This document shows, in pieces, positions 23,991 through 33,989 of a stretch of DNA of 42,358 nucleotides. The stretch's first letter is position 1; each line of letters starts with the position of its first letter. The position numbers were made by a program, and so were the translations under genes. Below the pieces are notes generated by a model, which worked only from the letters and a program-made list of their open reading frames with translations, had not been told where the DNA came from and searched no databases. The DNA is from Acidobacteriota bacterium (GTDB lineage: Bacteria; Acidobacteriota; B3-B38; Guanabaribacteriales; JAGGZT01), in NCBI GenBank assembly GCA_021161905.1, contig JAGGZT010000020.1:1-42358 (forward strand), read 5' to 3'.

Positions 23991-24420
23991 TATATCGGGG
24001 AAAGAAGTGGTTCTCCGCCGGGCAGTCGCTCGGGGGGAGATAAGCCTTAAGCGGGAGACGATCGAGAAGATAAAAAAGGGGCTGATAAAGAAGGGCGATC
24101 CCATTCAGGCAGCGGAGATCGCCGCTACCCTCGCCGTGAAGAAGACCCCGGAGCTCATCCCCTACTGCCATCCCATCCCCATAGAGAAGGTGGCGGTGGA
24201 TTTCGCCATCGCTGATGATAAGATAGAAGCCCGTGCTGAGGTGGTAGCCCGGGCAAGAACCGGGGTGGAGATGGAGGCGCTCACCGCGGTAGTAATCGCT
24301 CTTCTCACCATCTGGGATATGGTGAAATATCTGGAGAAGGATGAAGGCGGGAATTATCCCACCACCTTGATAAGTGGGGTTCGGGTCCTTAAGAAGGTTA
24401 AGGAGGGGAAGAATGCCTAA
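23977..24420 (+). CDS. moaC: Cyclic pyranopterin monophosphate synthase
   Basis: The protein has 147 aa. It turns the MoaA product into cyclic pyranopterin monophosphate. It opens MVDISGKEVVLRRAVARGEI, has the IPYCHPIPIEK active-site segment and EMEALTAVVIALLTIWDMVK with the catalytic Asp and Lys. I start at ATG 23977 because GGGAG lies seven bases upstream; ATG 23983 is the alternative. An in-frame extension to 23917 inside moaA is not homologous to the family. It overlaps moaA by 14 bases and moeA by 8. Confidence 0.95.
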   Translation: MPMVDISGKEVVLRRAVARGEISLKRETIEKIKKGLIKKGDPIQAAEIAATLAVKKTPELIPYCHPIPIEKVAVDFAIADDKIEARAEVVARARTGVEMEALTAVVIALLTIWDMVKYLEKDEGGNYPTTLISGVRVLKKVKEGKNA

Positions 24421-25633
24421 GCCCGGTTTCTCTGAGCTCATTTCCCTTTCTCGGGCAAAGGAGATACTCTTCTCCCTTGCTGTTGAGCTTCCTGAGGAGC
24501 GTGTTCCCCTATCAGAAGCTTTTTTCCGGGTTCTTTCCCGTGATATCACCTCGCCCATCTCTGTTCCCCCATTTAAGAGGAGCGCTATGGACGGGTTTGC
24601 CGTGGTTGCTTCATCCACCTTTGGGGCTAAGGCGGAGAGTCCCGTGTCCCTCCGCTTTTTGGGGAAGGTTTCCGCTGGTGAGGTTTTCCCGAGGAGGGTG
24701 AGTGAGGGGGAGTGCGTGGAAATATCGACTGGAGCACCCCTTCCTGAGGGGGCGGATGCGGTGGTGATGGTAGAGCATACGGAGCGCGAAGAGGGGACGG
24801 TGCTCCTCTATCGTGCGGTAGCTCCTGGGGAGAATGTTAGCGGGGTGGGAAGCGATGTCAAAAAAGGGGAGCGGGTGCTTTCCAAGGGGAGATTGCTTAA
24901 GCCCAAGGATACCGGGGTGCTTGCCGCCATCGGGATAACCGAGGTGCCGGTTAAGAGGCGTCCTAAGGTTGCCCTCCTTATTACCGGGAATGAGCTTCTC
25001 TCTCCGGGCAAGGAGCTTTCTCCGGGGAAGATATATGATATAAACTCAAGGACCCTCACCGATTCCCTGAGGGGGATTGGTGCTTCGGTCATCGATCTTG
25101 GCATAGCCCCGGATGATAAGGGGGAGATAGAGGGAAGGCTTAAGAAAGCACTTCCTGAAGCGGATCTCCTTCTTATGACCGGCGGTTCGAGCTTAGGGGA
25201 GGAGGACCTTACCCTTGAGGTGGCGCGGAGCCTTGGCGAGGTGCTCGTTCATGGGGTGGCGGTGAAGCCGGGGAAACCGGTGGTCATCGCCCGGGTTTCG
25301 GGGAAGCCCTTCCTCGGGCTTCCGGGACATCCTACTTCGGCTCTCTCCAACTTCCACATATTGGTGGAACCGCTTATAGCTCGGATGCTTGGGATGAGTT
25401 TGAGGAAAAGAAGGGTAGAGGCGGTGCTTACAAGGAAGGTTGCCTCCACCATCGGGAGGTATGAGTTTCTCTCGGTATCCCTTGAAGAGAAGGGTGATGT
25501 TTTTTATGCCCATCCCATAATGAAGGGCTCAAGTGCCATAACCACCATCGCCTTGGGCGATGGGTTCATCGGCATCTCCGAGAACACCGAGGTTTTGGAG
25601 AAAGGAGCAAAGGTCATTGTGGAGGTGTTTTGA
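24413..25633 (+). CDS. moeA: Molybdopterin molybdenumtransferase
   Basis: The protein has 406 aa. It inserts molybdate into adenylated molybdopterin. Signatures in order: PPFKRSAMDGFAV, the EISTGAPLPEGADAVVMVEH stretch, ITGNELLSPG, then MTGGSSLGEEDLT, VAVKPGKPVVIA and GLPGHPTSALSNF. The ATG at 24413 follows AGGAGGGG and overlaps moaC by eight bases. No mogA, moaD or moaE is present in the window. The full domain set of the usual MoeA (about 400 aa) is present with nothing added. Confidence 0.95.
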   Translation: MPKPGFSELISLSRAKEILFSLAVELPEERVPLSEAFFRVLSRDITSPISVPPFKRSAMDGFAVVASSTFGAKAESPVSLRFLGKVSAGEVFPRRVSEGECVEISTGAPLPEGADAVVMVEHTEREEGTVLLYRAVAPGENVSGVGSDVKKGERVLSKGRLLKPKDTGVLAAIGITEVPVKRRPKVALLITGNELLSPGKELSPGKIYDINSRTLTDSLRGIGASVIDLGIAPDDKGEIEGRLKKALPEADLLLMTGGSSLGEEDLTLEVARSLGEVLVHGVAVKPGKPVVIARVSGKPFLGLPGHPTSALSNFHILVEPLIARMLGMSLRKRRVEAVLTRKVASTIGRYEFLSVSLEEKGDVFYAHPIMKGSSAITTIALGDGFIGISENTEVLEKGAKVIVEVF

Positions 25634-25635
25634 AG

Positions 25636-26091
25636 ATGGCTAAGGTATTATCGATAAACATAAGCGAGAAAAAGGGCATCGCTAAAACCCCTATCCCTGA
25701 AGGGGAGTTTAAGGAAGATTATGGATTGGTAGGGGATGCCCACGCTGGAGGGGGTATAAGGCAGGTTTCCCTTTTGGCAGTGGAAAGCAGGAGGAAGATA
25801 GAAAACCACCCCAAGATTAAACTCTGCCTGAAGAATGGCGATTTCGGAGAGAACATTACCACCGAGGGGATCATCCTTCACACCCTCCCTATAGGGACGA
25901 GGCTTAAGATCGGGGAGGTGGTCCTCGAGGTGAGCAAGATAGGGAAGGAATGTCATGCCTCCTGCGCTATCAAGAAGAAGGTGGGCATCTGTGTTATGCC
26001 GAATGAAGGGATATTTGCCGTGGTTAGAAAAGGAGGAAGGATAAGGGTAGGGGATTCAATCGAGATAATAGAGGAGGTGGCTGATGAGTGA
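25636..26091 (+). CDS. MOSC domain protein
   Basis: The protein has 151 aa. It has the MOSC-type EDYGLVGDAHAG opening, then RQVSLLAVESRR, GDFGENITTEG and IGKECHASCAI with the conserved Cys. It ends VRKGGRIRVGDSIEII. MOSC proteins bind molybdenum cofactor or its sulfur, and small stand-alone ones are often placed with moaC and moeA, as here. The ATG 25636 has GGAGG ten bases upstream; the in-frame TTG at 25630 is too close to it. It overlaps gatC by eight bases. The substrate is unknown. Confidence 0.9.
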   Translation: MAKVLSINISEKKGIAKTPIPEGEFKEDYGLVGDAHAGGGIRQVSLLAVESRRKIENHPKIKLCLKNGDFGENITTEGIILHTLPIGTRLKIGEVVLEVSKIGKECHASCAIKKKVGICVMPNEGIFAVVRKGGRIRVGDSIEIIEEVADE

Positions 26092-26398
26092 TAAGAGAAT
26101 AACCGAGGAGGAGGTGGCTTATGTCGCCCGGTTAGCCCATCTTAAGCTCTCCTCCGAAGAGGAGAAGAAGATCACCAAGGATTTAGGGGATATTCTCAGC
26201 TTCATCGATAAGCTGAACGAACTCGATACCGAGAAAGTAACCCCCATATTTCAGGTAGTACCGGGAGAAGGGAGATTCCGGGAGGATGAGGTGGTTCCAT
26301 CTCTTCCCCGGGAAGATGGGTTGGCTAATGCACCGGAGAGGGGAAATGGGTTCTTCAAGGTGCCGAAGGTGATTCCCGAACGAAAGGAGGAGGGGTGA
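26084..26398 (+). CDS. gatC: Asp-tRNA(Asn)/Glu-tRNA(Gln) amidotransferase subunit C
   Basis: The protein has 104 aa. The GatC pattern is [19 protein letters not shown], then [18 protein letters not shown], with a C-terminal [10 protein letters not shown]. GatC stabilises GatA with GatB. The start lies inside the end of the MOSC gene (8-base overlap), and its stop overlaps the gatA ATG by one base. No gatB lies in the window. Confidence 0.95.
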   Translation: MSDKRITEEEVAYVARLAHLKLSSEEEKKITKDLGDILSFIDKLNELDTEKVTPIFQVVPGEGRFREDEVVPSLPREDGLANAPERGNGFFKVPKVIPERKEEG

Positions 26399-27858
26399 TG
26401 GAGCTATACCGGATGACCGCCCTCGAGCTTTCCTCTCTGATAAGAAAAGGAGAGGTTTCTCCTTCCTCATTGGTGGAGGCAGTGGCGAAGAGGATCGAGG
26501 AGGTGGAGGAAAAACTCTCCTCCTATGTAACCCTTACCATCGATGAGGCGCTTTCCGAGGCGAAGAGGGTTGAAGAGAGATTGACAAAGGGGGAGGAGCT
26601 CGGTCCCCTTGCCGGGATACCGATTGCGGTGAAGGATGTTATCTGTACCAAAGGGATAAGGACCACCTGCTCCTCGCGGATGCTCGAGAACTTTGTTCCA
26701 CCCTACGATGCTACCGTGGTCAGAAAGCTGAAGGAGGCGGGAGCGATCATAATCGGCAAGACCAATATGGATGAGTTTGCGATGGGCTCCTCCACTGAGA
26801 ACTCCGCCTTCTTTCCCACCAAGAACCCTTGGGATACATCGCGTGTTCCCGGAGGCTCGAGTGGAGGCTCAGCAGCAGCGGTATCAGCGGGGGAGACGAT
26901 ACTTGCCTTAGGCTCCGATACCGGGGGCTCGATAAGACAACCAGCTGCTCTCTGCGGGATAGTTGGGGTAAAGCCCACCTATGGACGGGTTTCCCGATAC
27001 GGCCTCGTCGCTTTCGCCTCCTCGCTCGATCAGATCGGACCAATGACCAGGACGGTTGCCGATTCTGCCCTTCTTCTCTCCGTTATCGCTGGCTATGATC
27101 CAGCCGATTCCACCTCGGTCGATCGACCGGTGCCCGATTATCTTTCGGCGTTGGAGGGGGATATCAAGGGGATGAAGGTGGGGATACCAAAGGAATATTT
27201 CGGTGAGGGACTTGATCCCGAGGTCGAGGATAAGGTGCGAGAGGCGATATCTCTTCTCTCTACGCTGGGGGTCGAGTTTTCCGAAGTCTCTCTGCCCTAT
27301 ACCGAGTATGCTATTCCCGTTTACTATCTCGTTGCCACTGCCGAGGCGAGTTCCAATCTCGCCCGTTATGATGGAGTGCGCTATGGGTTCAGAATGGAGG
27401 GGGATTTCTCCCTCAGGGAGATGTATATCGAGACCAGAGGGATGGGGTTTGGCGCCGAGGTGAAGAGGAGGATTATGCTTGGGACCTATGCCCTTTCCGC
27501 CGGTTATTACGATGCCTATTACCTCAAGGCACAGAAGGTCCGTTCACTAATCAAGGAGGATTTCGATAAAGCCTTCTCCGAGGTCGATTTGATAATCACC
27601 CCCACCTCTCCCACGCCGGCGTTTAAACTGGGCGAGCGGGTGGCTGATCCATTGAAGATGTATCTCTCCGATATCTTCACCGTTACCACCAATTTAGCGG
27701 GGATAACGGGGATATCCCTTCCCTGTGGGTTCACTAAGGAGAATCTCCCTGTGGGGCTTCAGATCTTAGCGCCCCCGTTTTCCGAGGAGCTTATGCTTAG
27801 GCTCGCCCATCGGTATGAGCAGGAGGCTGGTTATTATAAAAGAATGCCTCCCATCTGA
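26398..27858 (+). CDS. gatA: Asp-tRNA(Asn)/Glu-tRNA(Gln) amidotransferase subunit A
   Basis: The protein has 486 aa. It is the amidase that frees ammonia from glutamine to amidate misacylated Glu-tRNA(Gln) or Asp-tRNA(Asn). The Ser-cisSer-Lys triad is intact: K79 (AVKDV), S154 ([10 protein letters not shown]) and S178 ([12 protein letters not shown]). It starts at ATG 26398, after AAAGGAGGAGG; the GTG at 26395 is the alternative. It ends the moaA operon and meets the HIT gene tail to tail with no base between. Confidence 0.97.
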   Translation: MELYRMTALELSSLIRKGEVSPSSLVEAVAKRIEEVEEKLSSYVTLTIDEALSEAKRVEERLTKGEELGPLAGIPIAVKDVICTKGIRTTCSSRMLENFVPPYDATVVRKLKEAGAIIIGKTNMDEFAMGSSTENSAFFPTKNPWDTSRVPGGSSGGSAAAVSAGETILALGSDTGGSIRQPAALCGIVGVKPTYGRVSRYGLVAFASSLDQIGPMTRTVADSALLLSVIAGYDPADSTSVDRPVPDYLSALEGDIKGMKVGIPKEYFGEGLDPEVEDKVREAISLLSTLGVEFSEVSLPYTEYAIPVYYLVATAEASSNLARYDGVRYGFRMEGDFSLREMYIETRGMGFGAEVKRRIMLGTYALSAGYYDAYYLKAQKVRSLIKEDFDKAFSEVDLIITPTSPTPAFKLGERVADPLKMYLSDIFTVTTNLAGITGISLPCGFTKENLPVGLQILAPPFSEELMLRLAHRYEQEAGYYKRMPPI

Positions 27859-28203
27859 TCAGCCGGGGGGCCAATTCATCCTTCTTCCGCCCAATAGATG
27901 GAAGTGGATGTGGGGGACGGATTGTCCTGCTTCCTCGAGGCAGTTCGCTACCAGTCGGTAGCCCCTTTCCACTATCCCCTTTTCCTCGGCTACCTTCTTT
28001 GCGGTGAGAATGATGTGGCCGAGGAGGTTTTTGTCCTTCTCTTTTAGCTCGTTCAGGGTCTCGATATGGCGCTTGGGGATGATTAGAGTGTGAACCGGGG
28101 CTTTGGGGTCGATGTCTTCAATCGCTACCACGAGATCATCCTCGTAGACCTTGGTTGAGGGGATCTCCCCCTTTATGATGCGGCAGAAGATGCAATCGTT
28201 CAT
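27859..28203 (-). CDS. HIT (histidine triad) family protein
   Basis: The protein has 114 aa. It has the HINT-type N-terminus CIFCRIIKGEIPS, then VYEDDLVVAIEDI, and the histidine triad VPHIHFHLLGGR, ending WPPG as HinT proteins do. Such proteins hydrolyse nucleoside phosphoramidates. It is the last gene of the rpmE operon, 15 bases after murA. Its stop codon directly abuts that of gatA. Confidence 0.94.
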   Translation of the reverse strand: MNDCIFCRIIKGEIPSTKVYEDDLVVAIEDIDPKAPVHTLIIPKRHIETLNELKEKDKNLLGHIILTAKKVAEEKGIVERGYRLVANCLEEAGQSVPHIHFHLLGGRRMNWPPG

Positions 28204-28218
28204 CGTTTCCTCCTTGGT

Positions 28219-29478
28219 TCAGCCTATCTTCTCTATTTCTGCTCCCAATTGGCGGAGCTTTCCCACCAAATCCTCATAGCCCCGCTCAAGATGATAGATG
28301 TTTTCCACGATTGTCTCCCCTTCCGCCACCAAGCCGGCGATCACCAAAGAGGCGCTTGCCCTGAGATCGGTGGCGGTGACCAGAGCACCGCTCAGCGGGG
28401 TCTTGCCTGTTACTATGGCGCTTCTTCCCTCTATTCTGATATTCGCCCCCATCCGCATAAGCTCGCTTATATGCATAAACCTGTTCTCGAAGATGGTCTC
28501 GGTGATGATGCTCGTTCCCTCTGCCTGGGTCATCAGGCTGGTCCATTGTGCTTGCATATCGGTGGGAAAGCCGGGATAGGGGGCGGTTCTTACATCCACC
28601 GGCTTGAGTTCCTCAAGACCGGTTAGTTCTACCTCTGTCCCTTTTATCTTCAAGGAGGCTCCTGCTTCGATGAGTTTATCGAGAAGGGAGGTGAGGTGTT
28701 TTGGTGCAACTTTCTTCAGTTTGACCCCCCCTCCAGTGATAGCGGAGGCGATTAAGTAGGTTCCCGCTTCTATCCGGTCAGGGATTATTGAGTGTGAGGC
28801 TCCGTCGAGCTCCTCCACCCCCTCGATGATGATGGTAGGGGTCCCTGCCCCCTCTATCTTCGCCCCCATCTTGGTAAGGAGATGAGCGAGGTCCACTACC
28901 TCCGGCTCTTGGGCACAGTTCTGGAGTATCGTTTTCCCCTTGGCGAGGGTTGCCGCCATCATTATATGTTCTGTGCCGGTTACCGTTACCGTGTTGAAGT
29001 AATACTCCGCTCCCCGAAGCCTTTTTGCCCGTGCCTCGACATAGCCGTGGCGAACCGTGATCTCAGCACCGAGGCGGGAGAGGCCAGTTAGATGGAGGTC
29101 TATCGGTCTTGCCCCAATGGCGCAACCGCCGGGCATCGCCACTATTGCTCTTCCTGTTCGGGCAAGGAGGGGTCCCAAAACGAGGACCGAAGCCCGCATC
29201 CTTTTGACCAGTTCGTAGGGAGCCTGGTGGCTTTCTATCTTCTCCGCCCTTATCTTAACCCCCTTTTCCTCTTTTATTTCGACGCCCAGATGGGAGATGA
29301 GCTCAAGCATAGTGGTAACATCAGCCACCCGAGGGAGGTTCAGGAGGGATACCTCATTTGCAGTAAGGAGGGTAGCAGCAAGGGCGGGAAGGGCAGCGTT
29401 CTTTGCCCCCGATATCACCACCTCACCGGAAAGTGGTTTTCCTCCAGCGATCCTTATCCTTCCTCCGGTCTCGTTCAT
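28219..29478 (-). CDS. murA: UDP-N-acetylglucosamine 1-carboxyvinyltransferase
   Basis: The protein has 419 aa. It commits UDP-GlcNAc to peptidoglycan by adding enolpyruvate. Signatures are LSGEVVISGAKNAALP near the start, MRASVLVLGPLLARTG, then MPGGCAIGARPIDLHL with the catalytic Cys that fosfomycin attacks. APYPGFPTDMQAQW is in the C-terminal half. Two adjacent ATG codons overlap the prmC stop; the second (29478) has GAGGG six bases upstream. The enzyme confirms a peptidoglycan-making bacterium. Confidence 0.97.
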   Translation of the reverse strand: MNETGGRIRIAGGKPLSGEVVISGAKNAALPALAATLLTANEVSLLNLPRVADVTTMLELISHLGVEIKEEKGVKIRAEKIESHQAPYELVKRMRASVLVLGPLLARTGRAIVAMPGGCAIGARPIDLHLTGLSRLGAEITVRHGYVEARAKRLRGAEYYFNTVTVTGTEHIMMAATLAKGKTILQNCAQEPEVVDLAHLLTKMGAKIEGAGTPTIIIEGVEELDGASHSIIPDRIEAGTYLIASAITGGGVKLKKVAPKHLTSLLDKLIEAGASLKIKGTEVELTGLEELKPVDVRTAPYPGFPTDMQAQWTSLMTQAEGTSIITETIFENRFMHISELMRMGANIRIEGRSAIVTGKTPLSGALVTATDLRASASLVIAGLVAEGETIVENIYHLERGYEDLVGKLRQLGAEIEKIG

Positions 29479-30374
29479 CATTTGCCCTCATACCGGGCGG
29501 AGATAACCCGGGGGATACCGTTTAGATCCTCCCTCACATTAACCAATCGGAAAGGAGCAGAGGAGATGATATCCCTCACTCCCTCTTCCTGATTATAGCC
29601 TATCTCCACGACGAGGTACCCGCCCCTTTTAAGGAAGCGTCCACCCTGAGAAAAGAGACGGCGGTAGAAGATAAGACCATCCCCTGCGAGATAAGCCTCC
29701 CTCGGTTCCCAATCCCTCACCTCCTGGGGCAGGGTGGCTACCTCCTCCGAGGGGATGTAAGGGGGATTTGAGACGATGAGATCGAGTAAGGAGAATAAAC
29801 CCCGCTCCTCAAGGGGGGAAAGGAGATCCCCTTTAAGGAACTCCAATCGATGGCTAAGGCCATATTTTTCCGTATTCCTTTTCGCCACCGCGAGCGCCTT
29901 CTCCGAGATATCTATAGCAATGATCTTTGCTTCAGGGAGCTCAGAGGCAAGGGCAAGGGCGATATTTCCCGATCCGGTGCCGATATCGGCGATGAGGCGG
30001 AAATTATCTTTCTCCCTTAAGGAGAGAACCTCTTCTATTATATGTTCCGTCTCCGGTCTCGGGATGAACACCCCTTCCTTCACCTCGAGCTCGAGCGTCC
30101 AGAACCCCTGAGTTCCTAAAAGATAAGCTAAGGGACATCCTTCCGCTCGCTTTTTCAAGAAGGAGAAATAAAGCGTAGCCACCTCTTTAGAGACCGTTTT
30201 TCTTCCCTCCTGGTAGATCTTGGCTTCATCTAACCCAAGGATGTAGGAGAGGAGGGAAAGAGAGGCGAAATGTGGTGCCGCTATCTTTTTCCCCTTGAGA
30301 AACCTTCTTCCCTCGGCAAGAAGGGAGAAGATGGTGTTTTCGGAGAACGAAGGGCTCATCGGAGGATGGTTCAA
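29478..30374 (-). CDS. prmC: Peptide chain release factor N5-glutamine methyltransferase
   Basis: The protein has 298 aa. It methylates the GGQ glutamine of release factors. The N-terminal helical domain is followed by [16 protein letters not shown] (AdoMet motif I) and [15 protein letters not shown], the NPPY active-site motif of N5-glutamine methylases. It directly follows prfA, its substrate gene. The start appears to be a TTG at 30374 overlapping the prfA stop (TTGA), with GAGATAGG before it; an in-frame ATG at 30359 lacks a binding site. Confidence 0.94.
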   Translation of the reverse strand: MNHPPMSPSFSENTIFSLLAEGRRFLKGKKIAAPHFASLSLLSYILGLDEAKIYQEGRKTVSKEVATLYFSFLKKRAEGCPLAYLLGTQGFWTLELEVKEGVFIPRPETEHIIEEVLSLREKDNFRLIADIGTGSGNIALALASELPEAKIIAIDISEKALAVAKRNTEKYGLSHRLEFLKGDLLSPLEERGLFSLLDLIVSNPPYIPSEEVATLPQEVRDWEPREAYLAGDGLIFYRRLFSQGGRFLKRGGYLVVEIGYNQEEGVRDIISSAPFRLVNVREDLNGIPRVISARYEGK

Positions 30375-31459
30375 CCTATCTCTTTTTCCATCTCTTTTTT
30401 CAACCGTTCTGTTTGGAAATGGGCGATCAGCCGGTCGATGATCTCGTCGAGGTCTCCATCCAGTATCTCCTCCAGACGGTAGAGGGTAAGCCCGATACGG
30501 TGGTCAGTAACCCTTCCCTGAGGGAAGTTGTAGGTCCGCACCTTTTCGCTTCTGTCGCCGGTTCCTATCATCTCCTTCCGCGTTTTGTCTATCTCCTCCT
30601 TCTGCTTCTTCTGCTCGAGCTCGTAAAGCCGGGCGCGAAGAACCCGGAGCGCCTTGGCAAGGTTCTTATGCTGCGATTTCTCATCCTGACAGGTGGCGAC
30701 GATACCGGTGGGGATGTGGGTTACCCTGACCGCGGAGTAGGTGGTGTTCACCGATTGACCACCAGGACCAGAGGAGCAGAAGCGGTCAATGCGGATGTCC
30801 TTCTCGTTGAGCTCCACATCGATCTCCTCTGCCTCGGGGAGCACCGCCACGGTGACCGCCGAGGTGTGGATCCTCCCTCCGGATTCGGTGACCGGCACCC
30901 GTTGAACCCGGTGAACCCCGCTTTCATGCTTCAGGAAGGAGTATGCCCCCTTACCCTCGATGATGGCGACTACCTCCTTGATTCCCCCCATACTCGTCTC
31001 GTGGATATCGGTTATCGCTACCCTCCACCCCTTTCGTTCGGCATAGCGGGAGTACATCCGAAAGATCTCCTGGGCGAACAGGGCTGCTTCCTCCCCTCCA
31101 GTGCCCGCTCTTATCTCGAGGATGACATTCCGCTCATCGTTCGGGTCCTTGGGGATGAGCATCAAGGTAAGCTCCTTCTTCAGCCCCTCCTCCTTTTCGG
31201 TGAGCTCCGTAAGTTCCTCCTCGGCGAGTTCCTTTAATTCGGGGTCGGCATCAGCGGATTCCAATATCCCCTTTGCTTCCTCGATTCCCTTTATCACCTC
31301 TTTGTATTCCCGATACTTATTGACGATAGGGGCGAGCTCAGCATAGGTCTTGGAGTATTTGAGATATCGTTCCTTATCCCCGATAACCTCGGGATCGGCG
31401 AGGAGACGAGAGAGCTCCTCGAACCTTTCCTCCATTTCCGAAAGTTTCTCAAACATCAT
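30371..31459 (-). CDS. prfA: Peptide chain release factor 1
   Basis: The protein has 362 aa, typical for RF1. It carries the RF1 codon-reading segment VPVTES (the P-x-T position), and the [15 protein letters not shown] segment with the GGQ peptidyl-release motif. RF1 terminates at UAA and UAG. The P-x-T rather than SPF motif separates it from RF2. A longer ORF antisense to it, on the plus strand at 30413-31237, is only a shadow. It begins nine bases after the DUF1385 gene and overlaps prmC by four bases. Confidence 0.97.
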   Translation of the reverse strand: MMFEKLSEMEERFEELSRLLADPEVIGDKERYLKYSKTYAELAPIVNKYREYKEVIKGIEEAKGILESADADPELKELAEEELTELTEKEEGLKKELTLMLIPKDPNDERNVILEIRAGTGGEEAALFAQEIFRMYSRYAERKGWRVAITDIHETSMGGIKEVVAIIEGKGAYSFLKHESGVHRVQRVPVTESGGRIHTSAVTVAVLPEAEEIDVELNEKDIRIDRFCSSGPGGQSVNTTYSAVRVTHIPTGIVATCQDEKSQHKNLAKALRVLRARLYELEQKKQKEEIDKTRKEMIGTGDRSEKVRTYNFPQGRVTDHRIGLTLYRLEEILDGDLDEIIDRLIAHFQTERLKKEMEKEIG

Positions 31460-31468
31460 CTTCTTCCC

Positions 31469-32380
31469 TTAAGCCGCTTTTTCGGACCATTCCTTTTCCA
31501 TTGCCAGTACCTCGGATAGAGCGGAGAGTGCTACCTCGAGCTGAGGATCGTCCGGCTCCCTGGTGGTCAGCCGTTGAAGATAAAGCGAGGGGAGGGTGAA
31601 TAGCTTCGCCAGGGGATTTCCCTCGTGCTTCGCCCCAAACATTAAGAGTTCATAGGAGATACCCGCGATGAGAGGGAGGAGGATGAACCGCAGGAGAAGC
31701 TTTTCAATGAATGGAGCATCCTTTGGGATCAGGGTAAAAACGAAGATGCTCACCACCATCACTGTGAGGAGGAAACCGGTGCCACAGCGGGGATGAAGGG
31801 GCGATTTATCCCGGGCGTTCTCCACGGTAAGGGGTAGTCCCTTCTCGTGGGTGAATACCGCCTTATGCTCTGCGCCGTGATAGGCGAAGATCCTCTTTAT
31901 ATCTTTAAGCTGGGAGATAAAGAGGAGATAGAGAAGAAAGAATAACACCCGGAAAAAACCGTCTATCAGGTTAAACCCGATATTGGTCTCACCGAAGGGA
32001 ATAACCCCCTTTAACAACTGGGTGAGATATAATGGCAGAAAGAAAAAGAGCAAAAAACCAAGCAACAAAGCAAGGACAAAGCTTATTCCTATGGCGAGAC
32101 CAAAGCTCTCTTTTCCCTTCTTCTCCTCCTCGGGTAGAGAAAGCTCAGCGGAGTAGGATAGCGCTTTCACTCCCAGGATAAGGGTTTCGATAAGGGCAAC
32201 CACCCCCCGGAGAAGAGGAAGCTTAAACAGGATAAATTTCTCCCTCAACTTGATAAACCAATCTTTTACTGTTTTTATCTTCCCATCGGGAGCCCTAACG
32301 GATACGGCGAAAGAGTGAGGTCCCCGCATCATCACCCCTTCGATCACCGCCTGGCCCCCGACAAGGGCTCGTTCATCCAT
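31469..32380 (-). CDS. DUF1385 family membrane protein
   Basis: The protein has 303 aa. It opens LVGGQAVIEGVMMRGP, the defining DUF1385 (YqhQ-like) signature, and later has FAYHGAEHKAVF and HPRCGTGFLL. Five or so hydrophobic segments follow (about residues 95-120, 135-165, 205-230, 240-260), so it is an inner-membrane protein. The function is not established. rpmE-DUF1385-prfA-prmC is a recurrent bacterial gene order. There is no strong ribosome binding site ahead of the ATG; it starts 15 bases after rpmE. Confidence 0.92.
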   Translation of the reverse strand: MDERALVGGQAVIEGVMMRGPHSFAVSVRAPDGKIKTVKDWFIKLREKFILFKLPLLRGVVALIETLILGVKALSYSAELSLPEEEKKGKESFGLAIGISFVLALLLGFLLFFFLPLYLTQLLKGVIPFGETNIGFNLIDGFFRVLFFLLYLLFISQLKDIKRIFAYHGAEHKAVFTHEKGLPLTVENARDKSPLHPRCGTGFLLTVMVVSIFVFTLIPKDAPFIEKLLLRFILLPLIAGISYELLMFGAKHEGNPLAKLFTLPSLYLQRLTTREPDDPQLEVALSALSEVLAMEKEWSEKAA

Positions 32381-32395
32381 ATTGGTGACAGATGG

Positions 32396-32623
32396 TTATT
32401 TCTTTTCTTTCTCTTTTTCCTGGTTGTATTTCTCGTACTTTCTGAGGAACCGCTCAACCCTTCCCGCGGAGTCGACCAGCTTTTGCTTTCCGGTGAAGAA
32501 GGGGTGGCACTTGGAGCATATCTCGAGCTTGAGCTCCTTCTTGGTCGATCTCGTTTTGAAGGTGTTGCCACAGGCGCAGACCACGGTTACCTCGTAGTAG
32601 CGAGGATGAATGTCCTTTTTCAT
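32396..32623 (-). CDS. rpmE: 50S ribosomal protein L31, zinc-binding form
   Basis: The protein has 75 aa. [20 protein letters not shown] and [19 protein letters not shown] are L31 signatures, and the four Cys (C-x-C and C-x2-C) place it in the zinc-containing C+ type. A Lys/Glu-rich tail extends the C-terminus. It has a clear promoter and AAGGAAAGGAG before the ATG. It heads the operon that ends with the HIT gene. Confidence 0.97.
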   Translation of the reverse strand: MKKDIHPRYYEVTVVCACGNTFKTRSTKKELKLEICSKCHPFFTGKQKLVDSAGRVERFLRKYEKYNQEKEKEKK

Positions 32624-32667
32624 CTCTTACCCTCTCCTTTCCTTCGCACAGTTGCAACGAAAAAGAA

Positions 32668-32696
32668 ATTATAGGGGAATTTTTTTAAAAAAGCAA
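32668..32696 (-). promoter_or_regulatory. Sigma-70-type promoter of the rpmE operon
   Basis: On the minus strand, TTGCTT (32696-32691) and a perfect TATAAT (32673-32668) are 17 bases apart, in an AT-rich spacer. The leader to rpmE is about 38 bases. It lies just after the rho stop codon, so rho is on a separate transcript or reads through. Confidence 0.7.
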
Positions 32697-32709
32697 GCTT
32701 AAGGAGGAT

Positions 32710-33966
32710 TCATCCCTTGTTCATCGAGCGGAGGAACTCGATGTTGCTATCCGTCTTTGAGAGCTTGTCGACGAGAAGCTCCATCGCCTCGACCGGAGAG
32801 AGCTGACTCAGTATCTTCCTTAAGATCCACACCCGGTTCAGCTCCTCTTCAGTAAGGAGGAGTTCCTCCTTTCTCGTTCCCGATTTGTTGATGTTTATCG
32901 CTGGGAAGACCCTCTTTTCCACCAGCTTGCGATCGAGATAGATCTCCATATTGCCCGTTCCCTTGAACTCCTCGAAGATAACATCGTCCATTCTGCTTCC
33001 CGTCTCCACCAAGGCGGTGGCGATGATGGTAAGGCTCCCTCCGTTCTCGATGTTCCTCGCCGCTCCGAAGAACCTCTTGGGACGCTGGAGAGCGTTGGCA
33101 TCGATACCACCGGAGAGCACCTTTCCGCTCGGTGGGATGACAGCGTTGTAAGCACGGGCAAGCCGGGTGATGGAATCGAGGAGGATTACTACATCCTTGT
33201 CGTACTCCACCAACCTCTTCGCCTTCTCCAGCACCATCTCCGCCACCTGAATGTGTCTGTTCGGAGGCTCATCGAAGGTGGAGCTGATCACCTCTCCTTT
33301 CACCGAGCGTTCCATATCGGTAACCTCCTCCGGTCTTTCGTCGATCAGGAGCACGATCAAGTAGATCTCCGGGTGATTTTTGGTTATCGAGTTGGCGATG
33401 CACTGGAGGAGCATCGTCTTTCCGGTACGGGGGGCAGCTACAATGAGACCACGCTGTCCCTTCCCGATCGGGGTGAGAAGGTCCATTACCCGGGCGGAGA
33501 TGTTGTCCTTGTCCGTCTCCAACTTGATTCGCTCGGTGGGATAGAACGGGGTAAGGTTGTCGAAGAAGACCTTGTCCTTGGCGAGCTCGGGGTTTTCGAA
33601 GTTTACCGCTTCCACCTTGATCAGGGCGAAGTACTTCTCTCCTTCCTTGGGAGGCCTCACCTGTCCCGAGATGGTATCGCCGGTTCTAAGATCGAACTTT
33701 CTGATCTGCGATGGTGAGACATAGATATCATCCGGACTGGGAAGGTAGTTATACTCCGGTGCTCGAAGGAAGCCGAACCCCTCGGGAAGCACCTCAAGCA
33801 CCCCTTCTGAGAAGATGAGTCCGTTCTTCTCTGCCTGAGCCTCAAGTATCTTGAATATGAGCTCCTGCTTCCGCATTCCCGTGGCACCAGGGATGTTGAA
33901 ATCTTTGGCTATCTGGATGAGGTTGTTGATGCTTTTTTCTTTTAGTTCCTGGAGATTTAGGTTCAT
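32710..33966 (-). CDS. rho: Transcription termination factor Rho
   Basis: The protein has 418 aa. Residues 1-45 are the Rho N-terminal helix domain, then the RNA-binding cold-shock-like domain with [13 protein letters not shown]. The ATPase has Walker [11 protein letters not shown], Walker B region [17 protein letters not shown] and [15 protein letters not shown] (Q/R-loop region). It acts as a hexamer. It lies 23 bases after engB, so the two are likely cotranscribed. Its presence matters because several convergent gene pairs in this window have no intrinsic terminator. Confidence 0.97.
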   Translation of the reverse strand: MNLNLQELKEKSINNLIQIAKDFNIPGATGMRKQELIFKILEAQAEKNGLIFSEGVLEVLPEGFGFLRAPEYNYLPSPDDIYVSPSQIRKFDLRTGDTISGQVRPPKEGEKYFALIKVEAVNFENPELAKDKVFFDNLTPFYPTERIKLETDKDNISARVMDLLTPIGKGQRGLIVAAPRTGKTMLLQCIANSITKNHPEIYLIVLLIDERPEEVTDMERSVKGEVISSTFDEPPNRHIQVAEMVLEKAKRLVEYDKDVVILLDSITRLARAYNAVIPPSGKVLSGGIDANALQRPKRFFGAARNIENGGSLTIIATALVETGSRMDDVIFEEFKGTGNMEIYLDRKLVEKRVFPAININKSGTRKEELLLTEEELNRVWILRKILSQLSPVEAMELLVDKLSKTDSNIEFLRSMNKG

Positions 33967-33989
33967 AGCCCTCCTCTAACTTTGGTTGA

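Noticed and set aside
30413-31237. 274-aa open frame on the plus strand
   Set aside because: It is fully antisense to prfA, whose motifs are intact, and has no recognisable domain or binding site.
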